Source: Pseudomonas sp. JUb42 (GTDB lineage Bacteria > Pseudomonadota > Gammaproteobacteria > Pseudomonadales > Pseudomonadaceae). From it: 64,000 nt of DNA. Under the pieces are notes generated by a model that ran no database searches, was not told the origin of the DNA, and saw nothing but the letters and a program-made list of their open reading frames with translations. This document shows positions 45,967 to 54,618 of this stretch, in pieces. The stretch covers positions 1-64,000 of the forward strand of contig NZ_JANUFD010000024.1 in the NCBI RefSeq assembly GCF_024807945.1, in the 5' to 3' direction. The translations under genes and the position numbers were made by a program. The first letter of the stretch is position 1, and the number at the start of each line of letters is the position of its first letter.

Positions 45967-46368
45967 CTACTGGCAACACCCACCCGACGCCAGATCCTTC
46001 AGGATCGGGCAGTCCGGTCGGTGATCGCCGTGACAATGCTCGACCAGATCCTGCAAGGTGTCACGCAACGCGGCCAGTTCGCTGATCTTTTGGTTCAACT
46101 CGACGATATGCTCTCGGGCCAAAGCTTTGACATCGGCGCTGGCGCGCTGGCGGTCTTGCCACAGGGCCAGCAGCTTGCCGACTTCCTCCAATGAAAAGCC
46201 CAGGTCACGCGACCGCTTGATGAACGCCAGGGTGTGCAGGTCATCGGCGCCATACAGGCGATAGCCGCTGTCTGTGCGATGAGCCGGTTGCAACAGCCCG
46301 GTGGACTCGTAGTAGCGGATCATCTTGGCGCTCAGGCCACTGCTTTTTGCCGCTTGGCCGATATTCAT
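45967..46368 (-). CDS. cueR: copper efflux regulator CueR
   Basis: 133 aa MerR-family activator. The winged helix (1-70) starts MNIGQAAKSSGLSAKMIRYYE. The metal-binding loop is CHGDHRPDCPIL with the Cys-x7-Cys pair that binds Cu(I). A C-terminal CC pair is also present. The ATG overlaps the copA stop by 4 nt, so it is cotranscribed with its own target and forms a feedback loop. It should act at the two operators at 48603 and 49106. Confidence 0.95.
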   Translation of the reverse strand: MNIGQAAKSSGLSAKMIRYYESTGLLQPAHRTDSGYRLYGADDLHTLAFIKRSRDLGFSLEEVGKLLALWQDRQRASADVKALAREHIVELNQKISELAALRDTLQDLVEHCHGDHRPDCPILKDLASGGCCQ

Positions 46369-48563
46369 GATTGTTCTCCTTGATCTGCCGGTTTCCAGGT
46401 CTTGAGCAGCAGGGCATTGCTTACCACGCTGACGCTGGACAGGGCCATCGCCGCTCCTGCCAAGACCGGATTGAGAAAACCAAAGGCTGCCAGGGGAATA
46501 CCGATCAGGTTATAGACGAAGGCCCAGAACAGGTTCTGGCGGATCTTGGCATAGGTGCGTTGGCTGATATCCAGCGCCGCCGGGATCAGCCGTGGATCGC
46601 CGCGCATCAGGGTGATCCCCGCTGCGTGCATGGCCACGTCGGTGCCGCCGCCCATGGCGATGCCGATATCGGCAGCGGCCAGGGCTGGGGCATCGTTGAT
46701 GCCATCGCCGACCATTGCCACGACGTTATTGGCTTTGAGGGCCTGCACCGCGGCGGACTTATCGGCGGGCAACACTTCGGCGTGCACGTCTTCAATACCC
46801 AAAGCTTGCGCGACGACGCGGGCGCTGCCCTGATTGTCGCCGGTCAGTAGATGGCTGCTGATATTTCGCTCGGTCAATTGCCTGACCGCCTCGGCAGCGC
46901 CGGGCTTGAGCGTGTCGCCAAAGGCAAACAGACCCAGCACACGGGGCTGGCTGCCTTGCTCGATCAGCCAGGACAGGGTGCGGCCTTCGCCTTCCCAGGT
47001 TTGCGCCGAGTCGGCCAGTGAGGCCATGGTCAGGCCGCTTTCATCGAGCAGGCGTCGATTGCCCAATGCCAACGATAGGCCGTTCACCGAGCCGGCAATG
47101 CCGCGCCCGGCCAGGGCCTGACTATTCTGCACCGTGGCCAGTGGCAGTTGGCGTTCCTTGCAGGCATCCAGTACCGCCTTGGCCAGCGAGTGTTCGCTGC
47201 CGCGTTGCAGGGCGCCGGCCAGTTGCAGCAGCAGGTTTTCGTCACCGTCCAGGGCTGCAAAATGGGCAATGCGCGGGGTGCCCGAGGTCAGGGTGCCGGT
47301 CTTGTCGAATACTACGGCCGTGACTTCGTGGGCGCGTTCCAGGGCCTCGGCGTCTTTGATCAGAATGCCGAATTTGGCGGCAACGCCGGTCCCGGCCATG
47401 ATCGCGGTCGGCGTCGCCAGACCCAGTGCGCAAGGGCAGGCGATGACCAGTACGGCCACCGCATTGATGATCGCGCTCTCCAGAGAGGCGCCAACCGCCA
47501 GCCAGCCGATCAGGGTGATCAGCGCCAGCACCAATACGGTCGGCACGAAGACCTGGCTGACTCTATCCACCAGTTTCTGAATCGGCGCCTTGCCCGCCTG
47601 GGCGTCCTCGACCAGACGAATGATCCGCGCCAGCACGGTTTCGGCGCCCAGGGCCAGGGTCCTGACCAGCAGACGACCTTCGCCATTGATAGCGCCGCCG
47701 GTGACCTTGTCGCCGGGCTGTTTGGGCACGGGCAGGCTTTCCCCACTGATCAAGGCTTCGTCGGCATGGCTCTGGCCGTCCACCACTTCGCCGTCCACCG
47801 GGAAGCGTTCGCCGGGTTTGACCAGCACCAGATCATTGAGGCGCAGGGCGCTGATGGCGACGTCGTGTTCCTGGCCGTCGATCACCTGAATGGCCCGTTC
47901 CGGGCGCAAGGCTTCAAGGGCGCGGATGGCGCTGGCGGTCTGGCGTTTGGCCCGGCTTTCCAGGTATTTACCCAACAGAACCAGGGCGATGACCACCGCC
48001 GAGGCTTCGAAATAAAGATGGGGCATGCTGCCCGGCGCGGCCATGGCCCACTCGTAGAGGCTCAAGCCATAACCGGCGCTGGTGCCGAGAGCGACCAGCA
48101 GGTCCATATTACCTTCGCCTGCGCGCACCGCCTTCCACGCAGCGACATAGAAGCGCGCGCCAAGGATGAATTGCACAGGCGTCGCCAGAGAAAACTGCAG
48201 CCAGGACGGCAGCATCCAGTGCAGGCCGAAAGGCTGCAGTAGCATCGGAATGACCAGAGGCACGGCCAGCAGCAAGGCGAGGATCAGGGCGTAGCGTTCG
48301 TGGGTGAGGCGCCGGTGCTGATCGTCGGCGCTGGTCTTGGCGTCCTGCAGCAAGGTGGCGCCGTAACCGGCCTTTTCCACCGCACCGATCAGTAGCGTTG
48401 AATCGACATCGCCCTGAGTCTCGACGTGGGCGCGTTCATTGGCCAGGTTGACGCTGACGCTTTTGACGCCGGGGACTTTATTCAATGCGCGTTCGACCCG
48501 ACCTGCGCAACTGGCGCAGGTCATGCCGCTGATGGGCAGGTCGAAAGTGGCGGGCTTGAGCAT
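46365..48563 (-). CDS. copA: Cu(I)-exporting P1B-type ATPase CopA
   Basis: 732 aa. One N-terminal heavy-metal-associated domain with GMTCASC (about 13-19), eight membrane helices, the transport motif CPC in VLVIACPCALGLATP, the phosphorylation site DKTGT, and GDGINDAPAL. It pumps Cu(I) from cytoplasm to periplasm. GGGAG lies before the ATG at 48563. Transcription is expected from the CueR-controlled promoter at 48603. Confidence 0.97.
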   Translation of the reverse strand: MLKPATFDLPISGMTCASCAGRVERALNKVPGVKSVSVNLANERAHVETQGDVDSTLLIGAVEKAGYGATLLQDAKTSADDQHRRLTHERYALILALLLAVPLVIPMLLQPFGLHWMLPSWLQFSLATPVQFILGARFYVAAWKAVRAGEGNMDLLVALGTSAGYGLSLYEWAMAAPGSMPHLYFEASAVVIALVLLGKYLESRAKRQTASAIRALEALRPERAIQVIDGQEHDVAISALRLNDLVLVKPGERFPVDGEVVDGQSHADEALISGESLPVPKQPGDKVTGGAINGEGRLLVRTLALGAETVLARIIRLVEDAQAGKAPIQKLVDRVSQVFVPTVLVLALITLIGWLAVGASLESAIINAVAVLVIACPCALGLATPTAIMAGTGVAAKFGILIKDAEALERAHEVTAVVFDKTGTLTSGTPRIAHFAALDGDENLLLQLAGALQRGSEHSLAKAVLDACKERQLPLATVQNSQALAGRGIAGSVNGLSLALGNRRLLDESGLTMASLADSAQTWEGEGRTLSWLIEQGSQPRVLGLFAFGDTLKPGAAEAVRQLTERNISSHLLTGDNQGSARVVAQALGIEDVHAEVLPADKSAAVQALKANNVVAMVGDGINDAPALAAADIGIAMGGGTDVAMHAAGITLMRGDPRLIPAALDISQRTYAKIRQNLFWAFVYNLIGIPLAAFGFLNPVLAGAAMALSSVSVVSNALLLKTWKPADQGEQS

Positions 48564-48602
48564 GCGGGGGTACTCCCTGAAGGCTTGATACCTACAGGAT
48601 CA

Positions 48603-48623
48603 ACCTTGCCATATGGGCAAGGT
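48603..48623 (-). promoter_or_regulatory. CueR operator of copA
   Basis: Perfect dyad ACCTTGCC-ATATG-GGCAAGGT, 40 nt upstream of the copA start. On the minus strand a TTGACC -35 overlaps it and a 19-bp spacer leads to GATCCT, the long spacer required by MerR-type activators. Confidence 0.9.
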
Positions 48624-48637
48624 CAAGCACCACCTTA

Positions 48638-49018
48638 TCAATACCCCAGGGAAGCCGGTTTCAGGTACAGGCCGTTGAGGTTCTGCGCGATGCGGAATTT
48701 TTGAATATCGCCGGCCTTCATGTGAACGATGCTGCGTTGCTGCGCTTCCAGGCCTTGCCCGCAGCCCGGAGCCTGCCCCGGCAGTAGACGCAGACGCACC
48801 GAAATATCACCGGCCGGTAGATTGAATGAGGTGGATTGTTCCTGGAACAGGCGAGCGGCGAGTTCATCCTGAATGTAGATACCGATTTCGCATGAGGTCG
48901 GGACTTCCAGACGCTCGCGGGAAATGATCAGGACACCGTAGTCCTGATCCGCCTGTGCCCAGGAGCTGCTGACCAATAACCCGAGAATGCCGAAGAGGCG
49001 CAATGCTGACCAGCGCAT
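48638..49018 (-). CDS. secreted hypothetical protein between copA and copZ
   Basis: 126 aa from MRWSALRLFGILGLLVSSSW at 49018; the longer open frame has no conserved leader. A signal peptide (about 1-24, ending AQA) directs it to the periplasm. The mature part is strand-rich with three cysteines and no recognised metal motif. Its position between two CueR operators, reading towards copA, raises the idea of a copper-related role, but it may simply be a neighbour. Not recognised. Confidence 0.75.
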   Translation of the reverse strand: MRWSALRLFGILGLLVSSSWAQADQDYGVLIISRERLEVPTSCEIGIYIQDELAARLFQEQSTSFNLPAGDISVRLRLLPGQAPGCGQGLEAQQRSIVHMKAGDIQKFRIAQNLNGLYLKPASLGY

Positions 49019-49102
49019 GGCTGATACTCCTGCTTTAGACCGTAAAGATGCAGCTTGGCGCAGCAACGTGACGAATGCCAGCCCGGCAGCTAAAAGAGAA
49101 AC

Positions 49103-49133
49103 TTGACCTTGCCCCGATGGCAAGGATGAAGAT
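49103..49133 (+). promoter_or_regulatory. CueR-type promoter of copZ
   Basis: ACCTTGCC-CCGAT-GGCAAGGA at 49106-49126, one base short of a perfect dyad and nearly identical to the copA operator. TTGACC at 49103-49108, a 19-bp spacer and GAAGAT as -10 give the same layout. It lies 42 nt before copZ. Confidence 0.88.
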
Positions 49134-49174
49134 GCCTATCGTCACCTTTATTACCTGAATGGAAGGAGTAGCAC

Positions 49175-49372
49175 ATGCAACGTTTCAATGTTCAAGGCAT
49201 GACCTGCGGCCACTGCGTCAAGTCCGTGACCCAGGCGATCAAGAATGACGACCCGGCAGCCGAGGTGCAGGTTGATCTGGCCAGTGGGGTGGTGCAGGTC
49301 GAGAGTTCGCTGACGGCGGCGCAGGTCAGCGAGTTGATTCGTGAAGAGGGTTATCAGGTGCAGGTTGCCTGA
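49175..49372 (+). CDS. copZ: copper chaperone CopZ
   Basis: 65 aa single heavy-metal-associated domain: MQRFNVQGMTCGHCVKSV with the Cu(I)-binding M-T-C-G-H-C motif, then the ferredoxin-like beta-alpha-beta fold. It should carry Cu(I) to CopA and limit free copper. GGAAGGAG lies about nine bases before the ATG. It is divergent from copA and has its own CueR-type promoter. Confidence 0.96.
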   Translation: MQRFNVQGMTCGHCVKSVTQAIKNDDPAAEVQVDLASGVVQVESSLTAAQVSELIREEGYQVQVA

Positions 49373-49414
49373 ACACCGTCGATTCGGTAGGAGCCAGCTT
49401 GTTGGCTAGAATTG

Positions 49415-49504
49415 GTGGGAGCGAATTCATTCGCGAAAGGGCCGGTACATTCGATGGATTTTCATCGTCTGGAGTCCCGTCTTCGCGAATGAATTCGCTC
49501 CCAC
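49415..49504. repeat. REP pair after copZ
   Basis: GTGGGAGCGAATTCATTCGC at the left and an inverted GAATGAATTCGCTCCCAC at the right, spacer about 40 nt. A separate GTAGGAGCCAGCTTG repeat of another class lies just upstream near 49388. Confidence 0.88.
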
Positions 49505-49641
49505 ATAATTTGCGCCGATCTTGATAACTGTCCGATGCGAGTTTTGGATAGCTGGCTAATTAATTTTCAAGAAATTTCCGGAAACAACTCTGCGGGGCAT
49601 TAAACTATCCAGCTGCCCGCAAAGACTGTCCTGGATACCCG

Positions 49642-50844
49642 ATGAACCTGCGAACGATCCTGATCCTTGGTGCACTGAGCGCCTTCGGCCCTTTGGCCAT
49701 CGATTTCTACCTGCCCGGTTTCCCGGCCATGGCCCTGGCCTTTGGCACCGATGAAAAACATGTGCAGTTGACCCTGGCGTCGTACTTTCTTGGCTTGTCT
49801 CTGGGACAACTGGCCTATGGGCCGGTGGCGGATCGCTTTGGGCGACGGGTACCTTTATTGGTGGGGGTTACGCTGTTTACCCTGGCGTCCCTGGGCTGTG
49901 CCTTTGCGCCGAATCTGGACTGGCTGATCGCTGCGCGTTTCGTTCAGGCGCTGGGTGGATGCGCCGGCATGGTGTTGTCCCGGGCGATTGTCAGCGACAA
50001 GTGCGATGCCGTGCAGTCGGCCAAAGTGTTCTCCCAGTTGATGCTGGTGATGGGCCTGGCGCCGATCCTGGCACCGATGCTGGGTGGTGTGCTGGTCAAC
50101 AGTTATGGCTGGCAGATGATCTTCCTGTCCCTGACCGGTTTCAGCGCCCTGTGCCTGCTGGCGGTTGCCCTGGGGCTGCCGGAGAGCATGCCGGCCAGTC
50201 ACCCACGACAGCCTCTATCGGGCGCGTTGGGGCAGTATAAGCAATTGCTCAGTGACAGGATTTTCCTCGGCCATGCCCTGACCGGCGGGATCGCCATTGC
50301 CGGTATGTTTTCCTACATCGCAGGCTCGCCTTTTGTCTTTATCAAGCTGTACGGCGTGCCGCCTGAGCATTACGGCTGGTTCTTTGGCAGTAATGCGGCG
50401 GGCTTCATTTTGGTGGCCCAGGTTAATGCGCGACTGCTGGGCAAGCGTGGCCCGGCGCTGCTGTTATCCCGTGCGGTGTGGGTCTATGTGCTGGCGGCCC
50501 TGGCCTTGTGGGCCGTGGCGAGTGTGCATACGCAATCGTTGTGGCCGCTGTTGGTGCCGTTGTTTATCTGCATCGCCAGCCTGGGCTGCATCATCCCTAA
50601 CTCTTCGGCCTGCGCGATGAATGGTCAGGGCAAACGCGCGGGCAGCGCTTCGGCCTTGCTCGGTTGTCTGCAGTTCAGTGTGGCAGCGGGGGCGGCGGCG
50701 TTGGTCGGCGTGCTGCACGACGGCACGGCGGTGCCCATGGCCATGGTTATCAGCCTGTGCGGCGTGCTGACCGTGACCATCAGCGTGCTGACCCGGCGCT
50801 TGCAGGGCAAGCGGGATGAGAAGGTGGCTGAGGTTACTTTGTGA
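49642..50844 (+). CDS. Bcr/CflA family drug exporter (MFS)
   Basis: 400 aa with twelve membrane helices. The opening LGALSAFGPLAIDFYLPGFP and YGPVADRFGRRVPLL (motif A) are typical of the Bcr/CflA (DHA1) group, whose members export bicyclomycin, chloramphenicol or sulfonamides. The true substrate is unknown. It is an independent gene bounded by REP elements on both sides. Confidence 0.92.
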   Translation: MNLRTILILGALSAFGPLAIDFYLPGFPAMALAFGTDEKHVQLTLASYFLGLSLGQLAYGPVADRFGRRVPLLVGVTLFTLASLGCAFAPNLDWLIAARFVQALGGCAGMVLSRAIVSDKCDAVQSAKVFSQLMLVMGLAPILAPMLGGVLVNSYGWQMIFLSLTGFSALCLLAVALGLPESMPASHPRQPLSGALGQYKQLLSDRIFLGHALTGGIAIAGMFSYIAGSPFVFIKLYGVPPEHYGWFFGSNAAGFILVAQVNARLLGKRGPALLLSRAVWVYVLAALALWAVASVHTQSLWPLLVPLFICIASLGCIIPNSSACAMNGQGKRAGSASALLGCLQFSVAAGAAALVGVLHDGTAVPMAMVISLCGVLTVTISVLTRRLQGKRDEKVAEVTL

Positions 50845-50877
50845 CGGCATTACGGATGATGCGAATACATGAATGAT

Positions 50878-50966
50878 GTGGGAGCGGATTCGTCCGCGAA
50901 GACGGTGTTCAGGTGATAGGGATGTACCGCCCATACCAGCCTGTTCGCGAATGAATTCGCTCCCAC
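50878..50966. repeat. REP pair after the MFS gene
   Basis: GTGGGAGCGGATTCGTCCGC at the left and inverted GAATGAATTCGCTCCCAC at the right. The two halves are of slightly different subtypes (GGATT versus GAATT core). Confidence 0.87.
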
Positions 50967-51014
50967 ATAGTTCACACCAACAGAATTCACCTCGTAGAGT
51001 TTGCCTCTACTGTC

Positions 51015-52028
51015 TTAGAAACCTTCCAGCACAATCTTGCCCTTGGCCTTGCCGCTCTCCAGCAAGGTATGGGCGCGGCGCAGGTTTTCGGCGTTGATGG
51101 TGCCGAAGTGCTCGCCGAAGGTGGTCTTGAGCACGCCCGCATCGATCAATTCGGCAACCCGGTTGAGCAGGTTGTGTTGCTCGATCATGTCGTCGGTCTC
51201 GAACATCGAGCGGGTGTACATGAACTCCCAGTGCAGCGACAGGCTCTTGCGCTTGAGCTTGCGCACGTCCAGGGCGTCTGGGTCATCGATCAGGCCGAGC
51301 TTGCCCTGAGGCTTGAGTGCTTCGACCAGTTGATCGAGGTGATCCTGAGTGTTGGTCAGGCTGGCGACGTGGGTGACGTGGCTCAGGCCGCTGCGCTTGA
51401 GTTCTTCGCTCAGTGGTTTGCTGTGATCGAGGACGTCGTGGGCGCCCAGTTCGCGTACCCAGGCGGCTGTTTCCGGGCGTGAAGCGGTGCCGATGACTTG
51501 CAATGCAGTCAGCTGCCGGGCCAGTTGGGTCAGGATCGAACCGACGCCACCTGCCGCGCCGACGATCATCAGGCTCTGCGCCTGATCGACCTCGCCTTCG
51601 GCAACCTGCAGGCGCTCGAACAGCAATTCCCAGGCAGTGATCGCGGTCAGCGGCAGGGCGGCGGCGTGGGCGAAGCTCAGGGACTTGGGCATATGGCCGA
51701 CGATGCGTTCGTCCACCACATGCAGCTCGCTGTTGGCGCCGGGGCGGGTCAGGGAACCGGCGTAAAACACCTTGTCGCCCGGCTGGAACAGACTGACTTC
51801 GCTACCCACCGCCTTGACGATCCCGGCGACGTCCCAGCCCAGCACCTTGGCCTGGCCGCCTTCGGGCTGCACGTTCTTGCGGATCTTGGTGTCGACCGGG
51901 TTGACGGAGATGGCCTTGACCTCTACCAGCAGGTCACGGGGACCGGCGACGGGCTCGGGCAGTTCGATATCTTGCAGGGCGGCGCTGTCGCTGATGGGCA
52001 GGGCGTTGTAATAGGCAACGGCTTTCAT
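51015..52028 (-). CDS. zinc-independent MDR family oxidoreductase (ZADH/quinone reductase-like)
   Basis: 337 aa. GroES-like N-terminal domain (VEVKAISVNPVDTKIRKN) and a Rossmann domain with VGAAGGVGSILTQLARQ for NADPH. The cysteine ligands of catalytic zinc are absent, as in quinone oxidoreductase-type enzymes. The substrate is likely a quinone or enone. Cotranscribed with the small monooxygenase gene upstream (33 nt) and divergent from a LysR gene. Confidence 0.9.
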   Translation of the reverse strand: MKAVAYYNALPISDSAALQDIELPEPVAGPRDLLVEVKAISVNPVDTKIRKNVQPEGGQAKVLGWDVAGIVKAVGSEVSLFQPGDKVFYAGSLTRPGANSELHVVDERIVGHMPKSLSFAHAAALPLTAITAWELLFERLQVAEGEVDQAQSLMIVGAAGGVGSILTQLARQLTALQVIGTASRPETAAWVRELGAHDVLDHSKPLSEELKRSGLSHVTHVASLTNTQDHLDQLVEALKPQGKLGLIDDPDALDVRKLKRKSLSLHWEFMYTRSMFETDDMIEQHNLLNRVAELIDAGVLKTTFGEHFGTINAENLRRAHTLLESGKAKGKIVLEGF

Positions 52029-52061
52029 GACGGTTCCTCTGAATTCAGTGGTATCGGGCGA

Positions 52062-52355
52062 TCAGGCGACGAGGTTCAGGCGCTTGATTTCGAAGTGAGC
52101 GAGCAGGTCGCCTGCGGCGGCGCGGAAGGCCTGGATATGTTCGGTGCCGTCATGGCTTTGCAGAGCCGCAGCATCGACCCAGCGCTCGAACATGTAGAAA
52201 CCTTCGGCGCTTTCCAGGTCCTGGTGCAGTTCATAGGTAATGCAGCCAGGCTCCTGGCGTGTCGCCTGGACCAGGGTTTCCAGGTGTTTCTGCAGCGCAG
52301 CGGCCTGGCCGGGTTTGGCGATGAGGGTGGCAATGACAACGAGAGGCTGGGACAT
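52062..52355 (-). CDS. antibiotic biosynthesis monooxygenase (ABM) domain protein
   Basis: 97 aa from MSQPLVVIATLIAKPG at 52355. Ferredoxin-like dimeric fold, with EPGCITYELHQDLES and FYMFERWVDAAAL. Related to YgiN-type quinol monooxygenases and heme-degrading ABM proteins; the substrate is unknown. With the downstream oxidoreductase it may form a quinone-redox pair, controlled by the divergent LysR regulator. Confidence 0.9.
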   Translation of the reverse strand: MSQPLVVIATLIAKPGQAAALQKHLETLVQATRQEPGCITYELHQDLESAEGFYMFERWVDAAALQSHDGTEHIQAFRAAAGDLLAHFEIKRLNLVA

Positions 52356-52478
52356 ATGAACTCCTGAGGCACAAAGACATGGGGATTCGATGGACAGCAT
52401 GATTAGCTATTTCTCTGGCAGATAAAACCGGCTAAAACGGCAGGCTCTTTCAATGCTTTTTTGATAATCGGCTGACCC

Positions 52479-53408
52479 ATGCTGCGTTTTGATGATTTGC
52501 AATTGTTTGTACGGGCGGCGGACCTGGGCAGTCTGTCCGCCGCTGCGCGGGTCATGGACCTGTCGCCGGCCGTGGCCAGTGCCGCGCTCAAGCGCCTGGA
52601 GCAGCAACTGGGCTCGCGCCTGCTGACCCGTTCCACCCGCAGCCTGCGCCTTACTGTCGAAGGCGAAGGCTTTCTGCAGTATGCCCGTGCGTCCCTGGGC
52701 AGCCTCGATGAAGGCCGACGCCTGCTGGCCAGTAATCAGGATCAGTATCAGGGGGTGTTGCAACTCTCGGCGCCTTCGGATTTCGGGCGAAATGTACTGT
52801 TGCCCTGGCTTGATGAGTTTCAGCAGCAGTACCCGCAGCTGAGCGTGCGTCTGCTGTTGGGCGACCAGAATGCCGACCTGTTCCGCCAGCCGGTGGATAT
52901 CGCCCTGCGCTACGGTGAGCCGGAAGACTCGAGCCTGGTGGCCTTGCCAGTGGCACCGGACAATCGCCGGGTGCTGTGTGCCTCGCCCGACTATCTGGCC
53001 CGGCACGGTGAGCCGCAGCACCTGGAGCAACTGGCGCAGCACAACTGCTTGCTGTACCGCCTCGGTAATCGGGTGCATGACCACTGGTTGTTCCATGACG
53101 GCAAACGTGAGGTAGGCCTGTCGGTGCAAGGCAATCGCTTCAGTGACGATGCCGACGTGGTCCGGCGCTGGGCGGTGGCGGGGGAGGGGCTGGCGTACAA
53201 GTCGTGGCTCGATGTGGCGGCGGACGTACAGGCCGGACGCTTGAAAATAGTCTTGCCGCAGTTACAGGGCGAGCGCTCGCCGCTGAATATCCTCTGCGCC
53301 CATCGTGCTCAGTTGAGTCAGCCGGTCAATGCCTTGCGGGACCTGTTGAAGGTGCGCTGCGAGGTATTGGCACGCGATTATCCCGGTCGGATTCACAAGG
53401 AAAGCTGA
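52479..53408 (+). CDS. LysR family transcriptional regulator
   Basis: 309 aa. N-terminal winged helix-turn-helix (LQLFVRAADLGSLSAAARVMDLSPAVASAALKRLE spans residues 7-41) and a periplasmic-binding-like effector domain of the group that often regulates quinone or aldehyde reductases. It is divergent from the ABM-oxidoreductase pair, 123 nt apart, the usual arrangement of a LysR regulator with its target. Confidence 0.92.
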   Translation: MLRFDDLQLFVRAADLGSLSAAARVMDLSPAVASAALKRLEQQLGSRLLTRSTRSLRLTVEGEGFLQYARASLGSLDEGRRLLASNQDQYQGVLQLSAPSDFGRNVLLPWLDEFQQQYPQLSVRLLLGDQNADLFRQPVDIALRYGEPEDSSLVALPVAPDNRRVLCASPDYLARHGEPQHLEQLAQHNCLLYRLGNRVHDHWLFHDGKREVGLSVQGNRFSDDADVVRRWAVAGEGLAYKSWLDVAADVQAGRLKIVLPQLQGERSPLNILCAHRAQLSQPVNALRDLLKVRCEVLARDYPGRIHKES

Positions 53409-53911
53409 GTATTTGCAGGGGCTGTGTTGAAGAATCAGCCTACAGACTCTTCGGAAAAACATGTGCAAAAGCGTCTTTTTTGGCGACGAAAAGGCACGCT
53501 TGATGTGCGGTTTTGTCGACTTCCACCCGCTGTTTTCGGTTGTTTGCAGGTAGGCATTGCCTCTCGGACTACCGGTTTTTGTCCTGAACTGAAGGTGCAA
53601 GGCCGGACGCAGCGCGGTTTCGCCTGACTCAAGCCGCATCAGCGCGAGCTTAGGAGCGAATGTCGGGCCGTCGGAATTTATTCATTACGCCGACTAGCAG
53701 CGTCGTTTCGTCTATTTGTTTATCGGGGAACCAAAGGGCGCAAAGCTTATACTGGCCGCCTAAAATTGGATCCACATTAGCCAGTCCGCTTGCCCAATGG
53801 CTCGTCGATGGGCTGGCTGAGCTGGAGTCCAGCTCGATCAATGCATGACCGCCCGCTTACGCGCGCGCTAGTCATTGCACTGGGACGATTGATTCAACAG
53901 GGAGTGAATAC
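53409..53911. other. intergenic region with no supported gene
   Basis: 503 nt. Short frames on both strands have no ribosome-binding sites or recognisable sequence. A GGCTG/CAGCC hairpin follows the LysR gene near 53417. TTGGATCCA at 53766-53774 resembles half of a GntR-type operator, but no GntR gene is adjacent. A promoter for the ArsR-like gene is expected at the right end. Confidence 0.45.
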
Positions 53912-54604
53912 ATGGAATATGCACCTGGCATCAGCCAGATCGCGACGCTGCTGGCTGACCCCAAGCGCAGTGCGATGATCTGGGCGTTGATGGATGGCAC
54001 TGCACGACCCTCCGACGAACTGGCCTTGCTGGCGGGACTCTCCACGGCATCGGCAGGTGCTCATCTGGCGCGCCTGGCATCGGGCGGTCTGCTCAAGCAG
54101 GAAGCTCGCGGGCGCAAGCGTTTCTTCCGTCTGGCGGCACCGGAAGTCGGTGCGGCCGTGGAGGCTCTGGCCAGTGCTTCGCTGGTACGGGCCGATCAGA
54201 TCAGCCGCAGTGTCGCCCACCCATTGCCACCCTTGCCGCTGCGGCGCGTCGGCGTGTGCTGTGATCATTTGGGCGGCGAGATGGCGATGGAGTTGTATCA
54301 GCGCCTGTTGGGCGCAGGCTGGATCGAGCAACAGGAATCCGGGCTGGGCGTCACCAGCATCGGCGTCGCGCGCTTTGCCGAGCGCGGGATTTACATTCCG
54401 GCGCTGGCCCACCGCAAAGTGGAAACCGTGTGCGTCTGCCCGGAAACCAATGACATTGGCCTGCATTTGGGCGGCGCCCTGGGTGCCGGACTGTTGCAGC
54501 TGTTCATGCAAATGGGCTGGCTGCGGGCCACGGAAGACTTTGGGCAGTTGCAGGTGTCTTCCAGTGGCCAGCGGGAAATCAGCAAGATCGCCTCGGCGGC
54601 CTGA
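53912..54604 (+). CDS. ArsR-like winged-helix transcriptional regulator
   Basis: 230 aa. Residues about 5-90 are an HTH_20/ArsR-type winged helix (ATLLADPKRSAMIWALMDG, LAGLSTASAGAHLARLASGG). The C-terminal half is longer than in SmtB-type repressors and has VGVCCDHLGGEMAMELY and HLGGALGAGL, typical of a Pseudomonas group with unknown ligand. Cysteines at CC and CVC could sense metal or oxidants. No obvious target gene adjoins it. Confidence 0.88.
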   Translation: MEYAPGISQIATLLADPKRSAMIWALMDGTARPSDELALLAGLSTASAGAHLARLASGGLLKQEARGRKRFFRLAAPEVGAAVEALASASLVRADQISRSVAHPLPPLPLRRVGVCCDHLGGEMAMELYQRLLGAGWIEQQESGLGVTSIGVARFAERGIYIPALAHRKVETVCVCPETNDIGLHLGGALGAGLLQLFMQMGWLRATEDFGQLQVSSSGQREISKIASAA

Positions 54605-54618
54605 GCCGAGGCGCGTAC

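Noticed and set aside
53766..53774. GntR-type operator (TTGGATCCA)
   Set aside because: Only one nine-base half-match and no GntR regulator or target next to it; a chance BamHI-type palindrome is as likely.
53660..53848. small open frames on both strands between the LysR and ArsR genes
   Set aside because: Neither has a ribosome-binding site, a recognisable sequence or coding-like third-base bias; kept as an unassigned intergenic region.
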